Source: Litorimonas sp051251645
Lineage (GTDB): Bacteria > Pseudomonadota > Alphaproteobacteria > Caulobacterales > Maricaulaceae
Length of the DNA stretch: 64,000 nt
Assembly: GCA_051251645.1 (NCBI GenBank)
Contig: JBPOEY010000001.1
Span: forward strand, 1,116,001 to 1,180,000
Reading direction: 5' to 3'
The notes beneath the pieces are model-generated. The model made no database searches and had not been told where the DNA came from. It worked only from the letters and a program-made list of their open reading frames with translations. The translations under genes were made by a program, and so were the position numbers. This document shows positions 25,745 to 35,011 of this stretch, in pieces. The stretch's first letter is position 1. Each line of letters starts with the position of its first letter.

Positions 25745-26883
25745 CACGTCGAAGAGACATCGTTCTCGGGGCGGGTGCCCTCGCCGCTGGCGCAGGCGTC
25801 GTCGGCGCGCTGACCGGATCACGCGGCCAGAAAGCAGCCGTCACTCCCTCCGCCGAAATCGGCGCGCCCAATATTAACCGCGGAATCAAGCAATTCCGTA
25901 TGGCCACGAGCTGGCCGAAAGACTTCCCCGGCTTGGGTGTTATGCCAAACCGGTTTGCCGACGCTGTGCGCGACATGAGCGATGGTACGTTGGAAGTCAA
26001 AGTTTACGCGGCGGGCGAATTAGTCGGCGCGCTAGAATGCTTTAATGCGACCAGCACAGGCGCGGCGGACATGTATCACGCGGCTGAATATTATTGGCAG
26101 GGCGTCTCACCGGGTTTCAACTTCTTCACCGCCGTGCCGATGGGCATGACAGCCATCGAGCTGATGGGCTGGATTGATTGGGGCGGCGGCCAAGAAATGT
26201 GGCGCGAGCTGTCCGCGCGCTCCAATATCATCGCCTTTCAAGCCGGGAATACGGGGCATCAGACGGGGGGATGGTTCAAACAAAAATTGACGGGTCTGGA
26301 AGATCTCCGTGGACTTCGGATGCGGATGCCAGGCTTGGGTGGACGGGTTCTGTCAGAGTTGGGCGCGACACCCGTCTTGCTCCCTGGCGGTGAGATTTAT
26401 CAAGCCCTGCAAAGCGGGTCTATTGATGCAACCGAATGGGTCGGCCCTTGGAATGATTTGGCGCTTGGCTTCTACCGCGAAGCGCCAAATTATTATGCGC
26501 CGGGTTTTCATGAACCAGGCGCGTCATTGGCTGTCGGTGTCAATTTAGACCGATGGGCCGGGCTGACGAAGTCTGAGCAAGCCATTATTCGCCATGCCTG
26601 CAAGAGCGCCAATGATCAGTCGCTCGGTGAATATACCATCATGAATGCCCGTGCACTGGAAACGCTTCGCGATAATTACGGGATTGAGCCGCAACTCATG
26701 CCGGATGATATCTTGCGAGCCGTTGGGCGGGTTTCGGACCAGATTGTTGGCGACATTGCTCAATCCGACCCTCTCGTGACCAAAATTTTCGACAGCTACC
26801 TCGCCTCTCGCAATCAAAGCGCCCGCTGGACAGAAATCAGTGACGGCGCGTTCATTCGCGCCCGAACGCTGAGCCGAGGCTAG
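25741..26883 (+). CDS. TRAP transporter periplasmic binding protein (TakP-like)
   Basis: 380 residues from the ATG at 25741, which overlaps the bpt stop. The N-terminus has a twin arginine (TRRRDIVLG) followed by an Ala/Gly-rich hydrophobic run, so Tat export is likely. The mature protein (MATSWPKDFPGLGVM, AGELVGALECF, MPGLGGRVLSELGATPVLLPGG, DATEWVGPWNDLALGFY) closely matches the TakP group, known to bind 2-oxo acids such as pyruvate; that substrate is a family-based inference. It is the P component of the complete TRAP system formed with the next two genes. Confidence 0.92.
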   Translation: MTRRRDIVLGAGALAAGAGVVGALTGSRGQKAAVTPSAEIGAPNINRGIKQFRMATSWPKDFPGLGVMPNRFADAVRDMSDGTLEVKVYAAGELVGALECFNATSTGAADMYHAAEYYWQGVSPGFNFFTAVPMGMTAIELMGWIDWGGGQEMWRELSARSNIIAFQAGNTGHQTGGWFKQKLTGLEDLRGLRMRMPGLGGRVLSELGATPVLLPGGEIYQALQSGSIDATEWVGPWNDLALGFYREAPNYYAPGFHEPGASLAVGVNLDRWAGLTKSEQAIIRHACKSANDQSLGEYTIMNARALETLRDNYGIEPQLMPDDILRAVGRVSDQIVGDIAQSDPLVTKIFDSYLASRNQSARWTEISDGAFIRARTLSRG

Positions 26884-26889
26884 GCGCGC

Positions 26890-27552
26890 ATGTGGGTCGA
26901 TGTCATCAAGGCGGTAGGCTGGGCATTTTTGCCCGCTTTGATTATTCCCGTCTTATATTTGCTGTTCCCGAGACCTTGGCTCCGCAATCTAACTAGCGGT
27001 CTGATCCGCGCGATAGATAGCAGCATTTTCGGGCTCGGCGAGGTCGTTAAATGGGCGTTACCGTTACTCGTCATTAGTGTGGCAGCGTCAGTCTTTGCCC
27101 TTTCGATCTTTGGGACGGCGACCGTCAAATGGTTGGAAAGCGCGTTCTATTTTCAGGCCATCATCATCACATTAGGCGCAGCCGCAACCTTGCTGGCGGG
27201 GCAACATGTGCGGGTTGATATATTTCATGAGCGGATGGGCACGGAAGCGCGTGCCCGTGTCGATCTTGTGGGGTACTATCTGCTTTTGGCTCCGGTTTGC
27301 CTTCTGATTATTTGGAATAGCCAAACTTTCGTCGGTTTCGCCTGGATGACACTTGAAGGATCGACTGAAAGCAACGGTATTCGCGGGGTTTTTCTTCTCA
27401 AAACTATGATCCCGGTTTTTGCCATCACCCTTATCATGCAGGGCCTTGCAATCGCCTTACGCGCGGCAATGGCGCTCAATGGCGAAACCCGACCAGCCCG
27501 GCCGAAGGGCGTCGCGCCTTTCTTTCAGGTAACGCGGGAAGACGCGTTATGA
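26890..27552 (+). CDS. TRAP transporter small permease (DctQ)
   Basis: 220 residues with four main hydrophobic helices (about residues 50-75, 85-105, 125-145 and 170-190) and a DctQ domain, including the LLAGQHVRVDIFHERM segment typical of this subunit. It has an extra N-terminal hydrophobic stretch (IIPVLYLLFP). It starts 6 nt after the binding-protein stop and overlaps the large permease by 4 nt. With that subunit it forms the sodium-driven membrane part. Confidence 0.92.
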   Translation: MWVDVIKAVGWAFLPALIIPVLYLLFPRPWLRNLTSGLIRAIDSSIFGLGEVVKWALPLLVISVAASVFALSIFGTATVKWLESAFYFQAIIITLGAAATLLAGQHVRVDIFHERMGTEARARVDLVGYYLLLAPVCLLIIWNSQTFVGFAWMTLEGSTESNGIRGVFLLKTMIPVFAITLIMQGLAIALRAAMALNGETRPARPKGVAPFFQVTREDAL

Positions 27553-29111
27553 GTCCGGCGGAAATCCTTGCCACTTTAATGTTCATTGCGGCCTGTGGTG
27601 GCTTGATGGCGGGCTATAACGTCGCGTTCACTCTCGCAGGCGTCAGCGTTATTTTCGCTGGGATAGGGAGTGCGATGGGTTTGTTTGACCCGAGTTTTTT
27701 CCTCTCTCTTCCCGCGCGTATCTACCCGCTCATCACGCGGGAAATTTTGATGGCTGTGCCGCTTTTTGTCTTCATGGGCGTAATGTTGGAGAAATCCCGC
27801 ATTGCCGAAGAGTTATTACAAAATATGGGCGATCTGTTTGGTCCGCTTCGCGGTGGGCTCGGAATATCGGTCATATTCGTCGGAGCGTTACTCGCCGCAT
27901 CAACCGGGATTGTAGGCGCGACCGTCGTCACCATGGGGCTGTTAAGCCTGCCGACGATGCTCAAGCGAGGCTACGACATTCCCCTCGCCTCTGCATCAAT
28001 CGCAGCTTCAGGAACCTTGGGACAAATCATCCCACCATCCATTGTCCTCGTTATTCTTGGAGACCAGATCGGCAATGCGTTTCAAGAAGCACAGCGCTCC
28101 TACGGGCTTAAAACTGATGCGGTCGTGTCTGTCGGTGATTTGTTCGCAGGCGCCCTCATCCCCGGCCTAATCCTTGTTGGCGCCTATGCACTCTACATTT
28201 TTATCACAGCGGTGCTCTCCCCTGAAAAAGCGCCCGCACAGCCTTGGCCGGACGATACAGATGCCAAAGCGCTTCTTTGGAAGTCGGCCAAAGCCATGAT
28301 CCCACCAATTTTCTTGATCATTGCTGTCTTGGGCTCGATCTTATCGGGTTATGCCACGCCGACACGCGGCGCGGCGCTCGGCGCTTTGGGCGCAATGTTA
28401 CTGGCGGCGACACGCTTATTTCCAGAGGGCAGAAAATGGCCCCTTTGGGCCGCTTTGGCGCTTCTAGCCGTGGTGGCCCTCGATTTAACTGGGGTTGACC
28501 TCAGGATCTCACAGTCAGACTGGACGGGCACAGAAGCGCTGTCTGGTGGTTTAGCCGCCATACTCGTTCTGATTGGTGTTGTTGGCACGCTTGTTGGTAT
28601 CGCGCGACTCCTCCGAAACGGGCAACTCGCCGAAGTGTCCCGCTCAACCATGCATATCACAGGGATGGTTTTCGTGATCCTGATCGGTGCCACCATTTTT
28701 AGCCTCGTCTTCCGAGGCTTGGGGGGTGATGAAATGATCGCTCATCTTATGGCGTCAGCCCCCGGCGGCACGTGGGGAGCCTTCACCCTCGTCATGATTG
28801 TGATGTTTGTGCTCGGTTTTTTCCTCGACTTTATCGAGATTACCTTTGTTGTCGTCCCGCTTGTCGCGCCACCCCTGCTAGCGGCCGGGATTGATCCGGT
28901 TTGGCTCGGCGTCGTTATGGCGTTGAATCTACAGACCAGCTTTCTGACCCCACCTTTTGGTTTTGCACTGTTCTATCTTCGCGGTGTGTCTCCACCGGAA
29001 GTCACGACGGCGCACCTCTACCGAGGGGTTATCCCTTTCATCGGGATTCAGCTTTCCTTGATTGCTCTGCTCATTATATTTCCGGGACTCGTGACAGGAA
29101 TCTTGGATTAG
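27549..29111 (+). CDS. TRAP transporter large permease (DctM)
   Basis: 520 residues, about a dozen hydrophobic helices. Family marks: REILMAVPLFVFMGVML, ASTGIVGATVVTMGLLSLP, GTLGQIIPPSIVLVILGDQ, and near the end FFLDFIEITFVVVPLVAPPL and LQTSFLTPPFGFALFYL. It is longer than the usual 430 residues owing to an extra hydrophobic region at about 250-350, as often in the TakP-associated type. Coupled to dctQ by a 4-nt overlap. Confidence 0.94.
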   Translation: MSPAEILATLMFIAACGGLMAGYNVAFTLAGVSVIFAGIGSAMGLFDPSFFLSLPARIYPLITREILMAVPLFVFMGVMLEKSRIAEELLQNMGDLFGPLRGGLGISVIFVGALLAASTGIVGATVVTMGLLSLPTMLKRGYDIPLASASIAASGTLGQIIPPSIVLVILGDQIGNAFQEAQRSYGLKTDAVVSVGDLFAGALIPGLILVGAYALYIFITAVLSPEKAPAQPWPDDTDAKALLWKSAKAMIPPIFLIIAVLGSILSGYATPTRGAALGALGAMLLAATRLFPEGRKWPLWAALALLAVVALDLTGVDLRISQSDWTGTEALSGGLAAILVLIGVVGTLVGIARLLRNGQLAEVSRSTMHITGMVFVILIGATIFSLVFRGLGGDEMIAHLMASAPGGTWGAFTLVMIVMFVLGFFLDFIEITFVVVPLVAPPLLAAGIDPVWLGVVMALNLQTSFLTPPFGFALFYLRGVSPPEVTTAHLYRGVIPFIGIQLSLIALLIIFPGLVTGILD

Positions 29112-29142
29112 ACTTGCGCCAAACCTCGCTCGCCAGTAGTTA

Positions 29143-29718
29143 ATGCTTATGACAACTCTTCTTGTGATCTTGGGCATTGTCGCCCTTCTGGCCGTTTTGA
29201 TCATTGGCCTCTATAACCGTCTCGTTGCTTTGCGACAAACAACCAATCAAGCATGGTCCGACATTGAGGTGCAGCTCAAGCAGCGCCAAGACCTCGTTCC
29301 GAGCCTCGTCAATACGGTCAAGGGCTATGCTTCACACGAAAAAGATACATTTCGCGAAGTCATCGAAGCCCGTAATCGCGCGGTTGGCGCCGACACGGTC
29401 AATGGGCAAGCGGCAGCCGAAGGTATGCTCTCTCAGGCGCTAGGAAAACTCTTCGCGCTCGCCGAAGCCTATCCAGAGTTGAAGGCCAATACCAACTTCC
29501 TGCAATTGCAAGATCAGCTGGCGGACATTGAGAACAAAATCGCCGCGTCGCGTCGGTTTTATAACAATGCTGCGCAGGAATATAATACGGCACGCGAGCA
29601 ATTCCCGGCTGTGCTCATTGCCGGTCCGTTCGGCTTTAACGAGCGTGAATTCTTCGAAGCCCCTGAAGGCCGTGAAGCTTTGCAAGTGCCGCCGTCCGTT
29701 GATTTCGGCACGTCATAG
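29143..29718 (+). CDS. LemA family protein
   Basis: 191 residues. One N-terminal membrane helix (VILGIVALLAVLIIGLYN) is followed by the LemA helical domain, with LRQTTNQAWSDIEVQLKQR, DLVPSLVNTVKGYASHE and NAAQEYNTAREQFPAVLIA as marks. LemA proteins occur beside membrane M48 proteases, as here (gap about 30 nt), and are thought to form a membrane pair with them; the exact job is unknown. Confidence 0.93.
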   Translation: MLMTTLLVILGIVALLAVLIIGLYNRLVALRQTTNQAWSDIEVQLKQRQDLVPSLVNTVKGYASHEKDTFREVIEARNRAVGADTVNGQAAAEGMLSQALGKLFALAEAYPELKANTNFLQLQDQLADIENKIAASRRFYNNAAQEYNTAREQFPAVLIAGPFGFNEREFFEAPEGREALQVPPSVDFGTS

Positions 29719-29747
29719 CGGCGTCCCCCGACCATGTTGACTAGACC

Positions 29748-30803
29748 ATGCTAATTGGGGCGACGGGTCTTCGAACCCACATATGGAACAATAACCTCCG
29801 CAGCATCTTGCTGCTGGGGTTTTTTCCTATCCTACTCTTAGTGCTCTTTTATGGAATTTTGATCGGCTATCTCGGCATCAGTGGCGACACCACGCTGGAG
29901 AGAGGGTTCGGTGACGCCGCCGCGATGTTACCCTCAGCGGCACCCTATGCGCTCGGCGGTGCAGGCGCATGGTTTGGGGTCGCTTTCTTTGGCCATAACG
30001 CGATGATCAATGCGGCCACGAAGGCCAAGCCTGTCACGATTAGTCAAGAACCCCGCGCTTATCGGATGCTCGAAAATCTTTCGATCTCGCGCGGGATGAC
30101 AACGCCGCGTTTGATGGTGATGGACACGACGGCGATGAACGCGTTCGCGTCCGGCATTCGCGAAAACAATTATCAAGTCACGCTCACACGGGGTCTAATG
30201 GACGCCTTGGATGATGAAGAGCTTGAAGCCGTCATTGCGCATGAGCTCAGCCATATTCGTCATAAGGATGTGCGAATGCTGATTATTGCCGTTATCTTTG
30301 TCGGCATTTTTGCTTTTGTCGGCGAAACCCTTTTTCGAAGCATGTTTCGCGTCAATTTGGGGCGCTCAAGCAAGCATCAACGCTCAGGTGGCGGCAGCGC
30401 CGGCGTCCTAATTCTAGTTGCGTTTGCTATTGTCGCATTGACCTATGTGATCGCTCTGCTGATCCGGTTCACGATGAGCCGACAGCGCGAATATATGGCT
30501 GACGCCGGAGCGGTTGAGCTGACGAAAAACCCGGATGCGATGATCCGTGCCCTACAGAAAATCTCGGGCAATGCGGAACTGACGACGGTTCCCGACGAAG
30601 TGCGGGAAATGGCGATCTATAATCCGCGCACGGGTTTGGCTGGCCTTTTCACAACGCACCCGCCAATCGAAAAACGCATTGACGCGCTCGTCAAATATGG
30701 CGGCGGTCGTGTCGGGACGACGAGCCGTCCTGCGCGACGCACATCCGACACAGCGCCTAATCCGGCATCAAAGCCGAGTCGTAACCCGTGGCGCAGAGGC
30801 TAA
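29748..30803 (+). CDS. M48-family membrane metalloprotease (HtpX-like)
   Basis: 351 residues. Zinc protease with HELSH at residues 165-169, a third ligand in QREYMADAGAVEL near residue 250, and GLAGLFTTHPPIEKRI near the end. Hydrophobic helices at about 20-45, 70-90, 180-200 and 220-245 anchor it in the inner membrane; the catalytic domain is probably cytoplasmic, as in HtpX. The tail is basic and proline-rich. It follows LemA closely. Its stop codon is in frame with, and six bases ahead of, the apparent start of the glycosyltransferase. Confidence 0.93.
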   Translation: MLIGATGLRTHIWNNNLRSILLLGFFPILLLVLFYGILIGYLGISGDTTLERGFGDAAAMLPSAAPYALGGAGAWFGVAFFGHNAMINAATKAKPVTISQEPRAYRMLENLSISRGMTTPRLMVMDTTAMNAFASGIRENNYQVTLTRGLMDALDDEELEAVIAHELSHIRHKDVRMLIIAVIFVGIFAFVGETLFRSMFRVNLGRSSKHQRSGGGSAGVLILVAFAIVALTYVIALLIRFTMSRQREYMADAGAVELTKNPDAMIRALQKISGNAELTTVPDEVREMAIYNPRTGLAGLFTTHPPIEKRIDALVKYGGGRVGTTSRPARRTSDTAPNPASKPSRNPWRRG

Positions 30804-30809
30804 CCGTCT

Positions 30810-31874
30810 ATCCGTCTTGCCTACGTTATAAATTCGCTTGAAGCAGGCGGGGCGCAATATCCGGTCCCTCGGATAGTGGCGGGCCTCCGCGCGCACGGTA
30901 TTGAAACGACAGTTTATGCCCTATCTATGCGCGATGGTCTGGCGACAAAGCGCTTTGATGCAGCACGAGTCGATTGGGTCTGTGCGCCTGTCCCGAAAAC
31001 GGCTCACTTCAAAGCAGCCCGCTGGTTAAATGACGAACTTGAGCGTAATCCCCCGGATGTGATCTGGACATCGCTGACGCAGGCGACCTTGCTGGGTCAA
31101 CGGGTTGGGAAACGTTTGAACATTCCGGTCATTAGCTGGCAGCACAATGCGTTTCTAAAACCCATCAACCGTTGGCTGTTGCGGCGACAGAGAGGATTAT
31201 CGCAGTTCTGGATTGCGGATTCCCAATCCGTGCGCGAGTTTGCTGTCGCAGAAATCGGCCTTTCACCGAACGACTTTCGGATTCTTCCGCTTTTTGTTGC
31301 CAATTCCGATGCGCCTCAAGCCCGACCCGCCGCGTCTGAGAGGTTCCGTTGGGTGAGCGTAGGGCGGCTTCATCCGAATAAGAATTACGCCGCTCTGATT
31401 GCGGCGCTCGCGCCCTATAAGGATCGGCCTGATTGGTCTCTAGAGATTGCTGGCGAAGGCGCAGAGCGACCGATGTTGGAGCGCCGCATTGCACAGCTCG
31501 GACTGTCCTCACACATTTTCCTTAAAGGCCATACAGAGGACATTCCGCGCTATCTGGCAACGGCGCATGGCTATGTACAGCCTAGCCGCAATGAAGGTCT
31601 GTGTATTGCGGCACACGAAGCGATGACGGCCGGGCTACCGTGTGTCGTAACAGCCACGGGACAAATGCCACGAACGCTTGAGGGGAGTGCCGCTGTCGTC
31701 GCAGTTGGCGATATGGAGAAAGCCGCCTCTCAGATGATGACGATCCTAGATACTCCCGCATTGCAACAACAGCTGGCTCAGCTCTCGCGCGACCGTGTGC
31801 TGCTAAACTTTGCACCAGAACGCTTTACCGAGGCCATCGCCGACATTGCCAAACGCGTCACGGCTCTACTCTGA
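30810..31874 (+). CDS. Glycosyltransferase family 4 protein, apparent ATC start
   Basis: 354 residues if it begins at the ATC at 30810. GT-B fold; the C-terminal half shows WVSVGRLHPNKNYAALIAAL, LKGHTEDIPRYLA and the nucleotide-sugar motif NEGLCIAAHEAMTAGLP. The sequence just after the M48 stop reads IRLAYVINSLEAGGAQYPV, the expected first strand and Gly-rich loop of a GT4 enzyme, yet contains no ATG, GTG or TTG. The first ordinary start, GTG at 30876, would delete this element. AGAGG lies 10 nt ahead of the ATC. So either initiation uses ATC, the M48 stop is read through, or the N-terminus is lost. Acceptor and sugar are unknown. Confidence 0.8.
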   Translation: MRLAYVINSLEAGGAQYPVPRIVAGLRAHGIETTVYALSMRDGLATKRFDAARVDWVCAPVPKTAHFKAARWLNDELERNPPDVIWTSLTQATLLGQRVGKRLNIPVISWQHNAFLKPINRWLLRRQRGLSQFWIADSQSVREFAVAEIGLSPNDFRILPLFVANSDAPQARPAASERFRWVSVGRLHPNKNYAALIAALAPYKDRPDWSLEIAGEGAERPMLERRIAQLGLSSHIFLKGHTEDIPRYLATAHGYVQPSRNEGLCIAAHEAMTAGLPCVVTATGQMPRTLEGSAAVVAVGDMEKAASQMMTILDTPALQQQLAQLSRDRVLLNFAPERFTEAIADIAKRVTALL

Positions 31875-32040
31875 TTGATCCGCAAGCCTGATATGCGGCA
31901 AGCATTCTACGAACCGGCCCGTGTGCGCAAATATATGCCCAAAAATCACCTATATTTGATCCCAGATCAGTAGACAGACGACGCTTGTCGTGCAAACTAT
32001 CTGTTTAACGATAAATATTTACTCAGCCACAGGACTTCCT

Positions 32041-34938
32041 ATGATGACGCCCTTCGCCCGCCTTTTGCTTCTTGGGACTGCAACAATTTCCTTTGCGGCT
32101 TGTCAAACCACCGCTGATACGATGGATGCATCTTCACCAGCTGCGATGATGCCTGACTTCAAAGTTCCAGCGAGTTTTACACTGGTCGAGCGCTACACGG
32201 GCGAGGATGCAGATGTGGCGATTCCGTATGAGAAATATGTTCTCGACAATGGCCTGACCGTCGTTTTGCACGAAGATAAGAGCGATCCTATCGTCCATGT
32301 CGATGTGACCTACCATGTCGGCTCAGGCCGCGAAGAGGTCGGAAAATCTGGATTTGCGCATTTCTTTGAACATATGATGTTCCAAGGATCTGAGAATGTT
32401 GCCGATGAGCAGCACTTCAAATTGATCACAGAATCAGGCGGCACGCTGAACGGGTCCACCAATTCAGACCGCACCAACTATTACCAGACCGTCCCCAGCA
32501 ATCAGCTGGAGCGGATGTTGTGGCTCGAGGCCGACCGGATGGGTTATTTCCTCGACGCGGTGACACAGAAGAAATTCGAAGTTCAACGCGACACGGTCAA
32601 GAACGAACGCGGGCAGCGCGTCGATAATCGCCCTTACGGTTTGCTTTGGGAGCGCATGGGTGAAGCCATGTATCCCGAAGGTCATCCTTATAGTTGGTCA
32701 ACCATTGGCTATCTTGAAGATCTGGACCGCGCCGATTTGGACGATCTGAAACGGTTCTTCCTGCGCTGGTATGGCCCAAATAATGCGACGCTGACAATTG
32801 GCGGTGACATTGATCGCGCAGAAACGCTCCGCATGGTTGAGAAATATTTCGGTTCCGTGCCCCGCGGGCCTGAAGTCGAGAAACCGGAAAAACTTGCTGT
32901 CTCACTGGACTCGGATCGTTACATTTCTCTGGAAGATAATGTGCAGCTTCCCCTACTCCGTATGGCGTGGCCGACCGTTTATGCGAACCACCCGGATGAA
33001 GCGCCACTTGATGTCTTAATGGATATTGTCGGCGGTGGCCCCTCGTCCCTGCTCTACAAAAATCTTGAAAAACCAGGTCTGGCCGTAAACGCCAATGCGG
33101 GTCATTCTTGCCGCGAAATCGATTGTTCCTTCTCTCTGACAGTGATGGCCAACCCAGAAAAAGTGGCCTCGCTCGCTGAATTAGAACCTTTGGTCCGAGA
33201 GACTCTGGCAGAATTTGAGAGCCGCGGCGTGACTGACGATGATCTGGAGCGCACGAAAGCGGGCATCGTCTCGGGTATGATTTTTGGGCTTGAGTCTGTG
33301 TCGGGCAAAGTCAGTCGCTTGGCCGCTTATGAGACTTACCGCGATACGCCGAATGGCATTTCCTCTGACATCGAACGCTACCGCAATGTGACGGCCGCCG
33401 ACGTTCAGCGCGTTTATGACCAATATATCAAAGATAAACCTGCGGTTATCATGTCCATCGTGCCGGAAGGTAAGCCAGAGATGATTGCTCGGGCCGATAC
33501 ATGGCAGCGTTATGAGCGGACGATTCCGCCAAAAGTTGCTGGTGAAACGCTTGCATGGTCAGCCCCGGTTGATAATTTTGATCGCTCAGCTGTCCCCGCA
33601 CCGGGCGAGCCACCCGCGATCAAGGCGCCAAAAGTCTATACGAGCTCAGTCGAGGGCATTCCGCTCTTCGGTGCCGTTAATTCCGAAACCCCGACGACAA
33701 CCATTCAAATTCGCGTCAATGCCGGTCAAAAAGACGAAAGCCTCGAGAAGCTGGGCCTCGCCTCCATGACCATGCAAATGCTAGCCGAAGCGTCTGAGAC
33801 TATGTCAGTCGAAGATCGCGCCAATGCGCTCGATAAGCTCGGTTCGTCCTTCAATGGAGGCGCGGGCGACACTTACGCGACCCTGACAATCCGGAGTCTG
33901 TCGGAGAATGTCGATGAAACGATCGCCCTTGCCATGGACGCTATGTTGAACCCGAAATTTGATCAAACCGACTTTGATCGAGTCAAGTCGAACCAGCTTC
34001 AAGGCATTGCATCCGCGAAGAAAAACCCATCATCGACGGCGACCAACCTGTTTAACAAAATGGTCTACGGCACTGATAATGCTTATGCTTATCCTGACAG
34101 TGGTTTAGCTGAGACGGTCGAGGCCATCACTCTGGATGACGTGCGCGGATTTTACGATACCTATGTCACGCCGTCTATTGCCAGCATTCTCGTTGTCTCT
34201 GACATGTCAGAAGGTAAGATTAAAAAGGCGCTCTCTCCCATTAGTGAATGGAAAGGCGGGCAGCCGTCCTTAGCCTCTATGACTGTGTCTCCCTCGGGTG
34301 TGCCGGGAACCCTCTACTTCGTTGATAAGCCGGGAGCCGCCCAATCCGAAATTCGGATCGGCAAACCCTCCCTCGCCTATAATCCAACGGGTGAGTTCTA
34401 CCGGGCGACGCTGATGAATTATTCCTTGGGCGGCGCGTTTAACTCTCGCATCAACCTCAATCTTCGCGAAGATAAGGGTTATACCTATGGTGCGCGCGGG
34501 AGCTTTATCGGGCAGGAAGATCGCGGTCAGTATCGCGCCTCCTCTGGCGTTCGGTCCGATGTGACGACGGAATCGGTGCAGGAGTTCTTCAAGGAAATTA
34601 AGGCTTTCCACGAAAGCGGCCCGACGGAGGACGAAATCGTCTTTACCAAAGCGGCGATTGGTCAGTCGGAAGCACGGCGCTATGAAACACCGTTCCAGAA
34701 GCTCAATATCCTTGCGCGCATGGCCACATACGACGTCGGCACGGAGCATATTGAGGAGCAAAAAGCAATTCTCGAAGCGTTCACAGAAGGCGAAGCCGAT
34801 GCGCTAGCCGCGAAACATCTTCATTTGGATGAGATGTTTGTCGTGATCGTGGGTGACAAAGACACGCAAATGGAGAAACTCGAAACGCTCGGTCTCCCGA
34901 TTGTCGAAGTCGACACGGACGGAAACCCTGTCGAATAA
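32041..34938 (+). CDS. M16-family zinc metallopeptidase, lipoprotein type
   Basis: 965 residues from the ATG at 32041, with AGGA about 8 nt upstream. A signal peptide ends at a lipobox (SFAAC, cysteine 21). Two M16 halves follow: the first has the inverted zinc motif HFFEH at residues 107-111 with downstream glutamates; the second half (from about residue 540) has no such motif and is the usual inactive partner, with GGAFNSRINLNLREDKGYTY as its landmark. It is a pitrilysin/insulinase-like protease likely held in the periplasm. Upstream 165 nt contain no gene. Confidence 0.94.
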   Translation: MMTPFARLLLLGTATISFAACQTTADTMDASSPAAMMPDFKVPASFTLVERYTGEDADVAIPYEKYVLDNGLTVVLHEDKSDPIVHVDVTYHVGSGREEVGKSGFAHFFEHMMFQGSENVADEQHFKLITESGGTLNGSTNSDRTNYYQTVPSNQLERMLWLEADRMGYFLDAVTQKKFEVQRDTVKNERGQRVDNRPYGLLWERMGEAMYPEGHPYSWSTIGYLEDLDRADLDDLKRFFLRWYGPNNATLTIGGDIDRAETLRMVEKYFGSVPRGPEVEKPEKLAVSLDSDRYISLEDNVQLPLLRMAWPTVYANHPDEAPLDVLMDIVGGGPSSLLYKNLEKPGLAVNANAGHSCREIDCSFSLTVMANPEKVASLAELEPLVRETLAEFESRGVTDDDLERTKAGIVSGMIFGLESVSGKVSRLAAYETYRDTPNGISSDIERYRNVTAADVQRVYDQYIKDKPAVIMSIVPEGKPEMIARADTWQRYERTIPPKVAGETLAWSAPVDNFDRSAVPAPGEPPAIKAPKVYTSSVEGIPLFGAVNSETPTTTIQIRVNAGQKDESLEKLGLASMTMQMLAEASETMSVEDRANALDKLGSSFNGGAGDTYATLTIRSLSENVDETIALAMDAMLNPKFDQTDFDRVKSNQLQGIASAKKNPSSTATNLFNKMVYGTDNAYAYPDSGLAETVEAITLDDVRGFYDTYVTPSIASILVVSDMSEGKIKKALSPISEWKGGQPSLASMTVSPSGVPGTLYFVDKPGAAQSEIRIGKPSLAYNPTGEFYRATLMNYSLGGAFNSRINLNLREDKGYTYGARGSFIGQEDRGQYRASSGVRSDVTTESVQEFFKEIKAFHESGPTEDEIVFTKAAIGQSEARRYETPFQKLNILARMATYDVGTEHIEEQKAILEAFTEGEADALAAKHLHLDEMFVVIVGDKDTQMEKLETLGLPIVEVDTDGNPVE

Positions 34939-34962
34939 GGTTTCCCACCTTCTGATATAGAA

Positions 34963-34986
34963 AAGGCCGCTCCGAGGAGCGGCCTT
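34963..34986. terminator. Bidirectional terminator between M16 protease and asd
   Basis: AAGGCCGCTCC pairs with GGAGCGGCCTT (10-11 bp, tight loop). It is flanked by AAAA on one side and TTATTT on the other, so it can serve both convergent genes. Confidence 0.8.
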
Positions 34987-35011
34987 ATTTCGTTGATAGA
35001 CTGCCGCGAGA

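Noticed and set aside
29143..31874. LemA-M48-glycosyltransferase as a new defence or toxin system
   Set aside because: LemA with M48 is a known pairing and the glycosyltransferase is an ordinary GT4. The only real anomaly is the start codon.
34270..34761. 163-residue minus-strand frame inside the M16 protease
   Set aside because: Antisense shadow; the M16 reading frame is intact and conserved across it.
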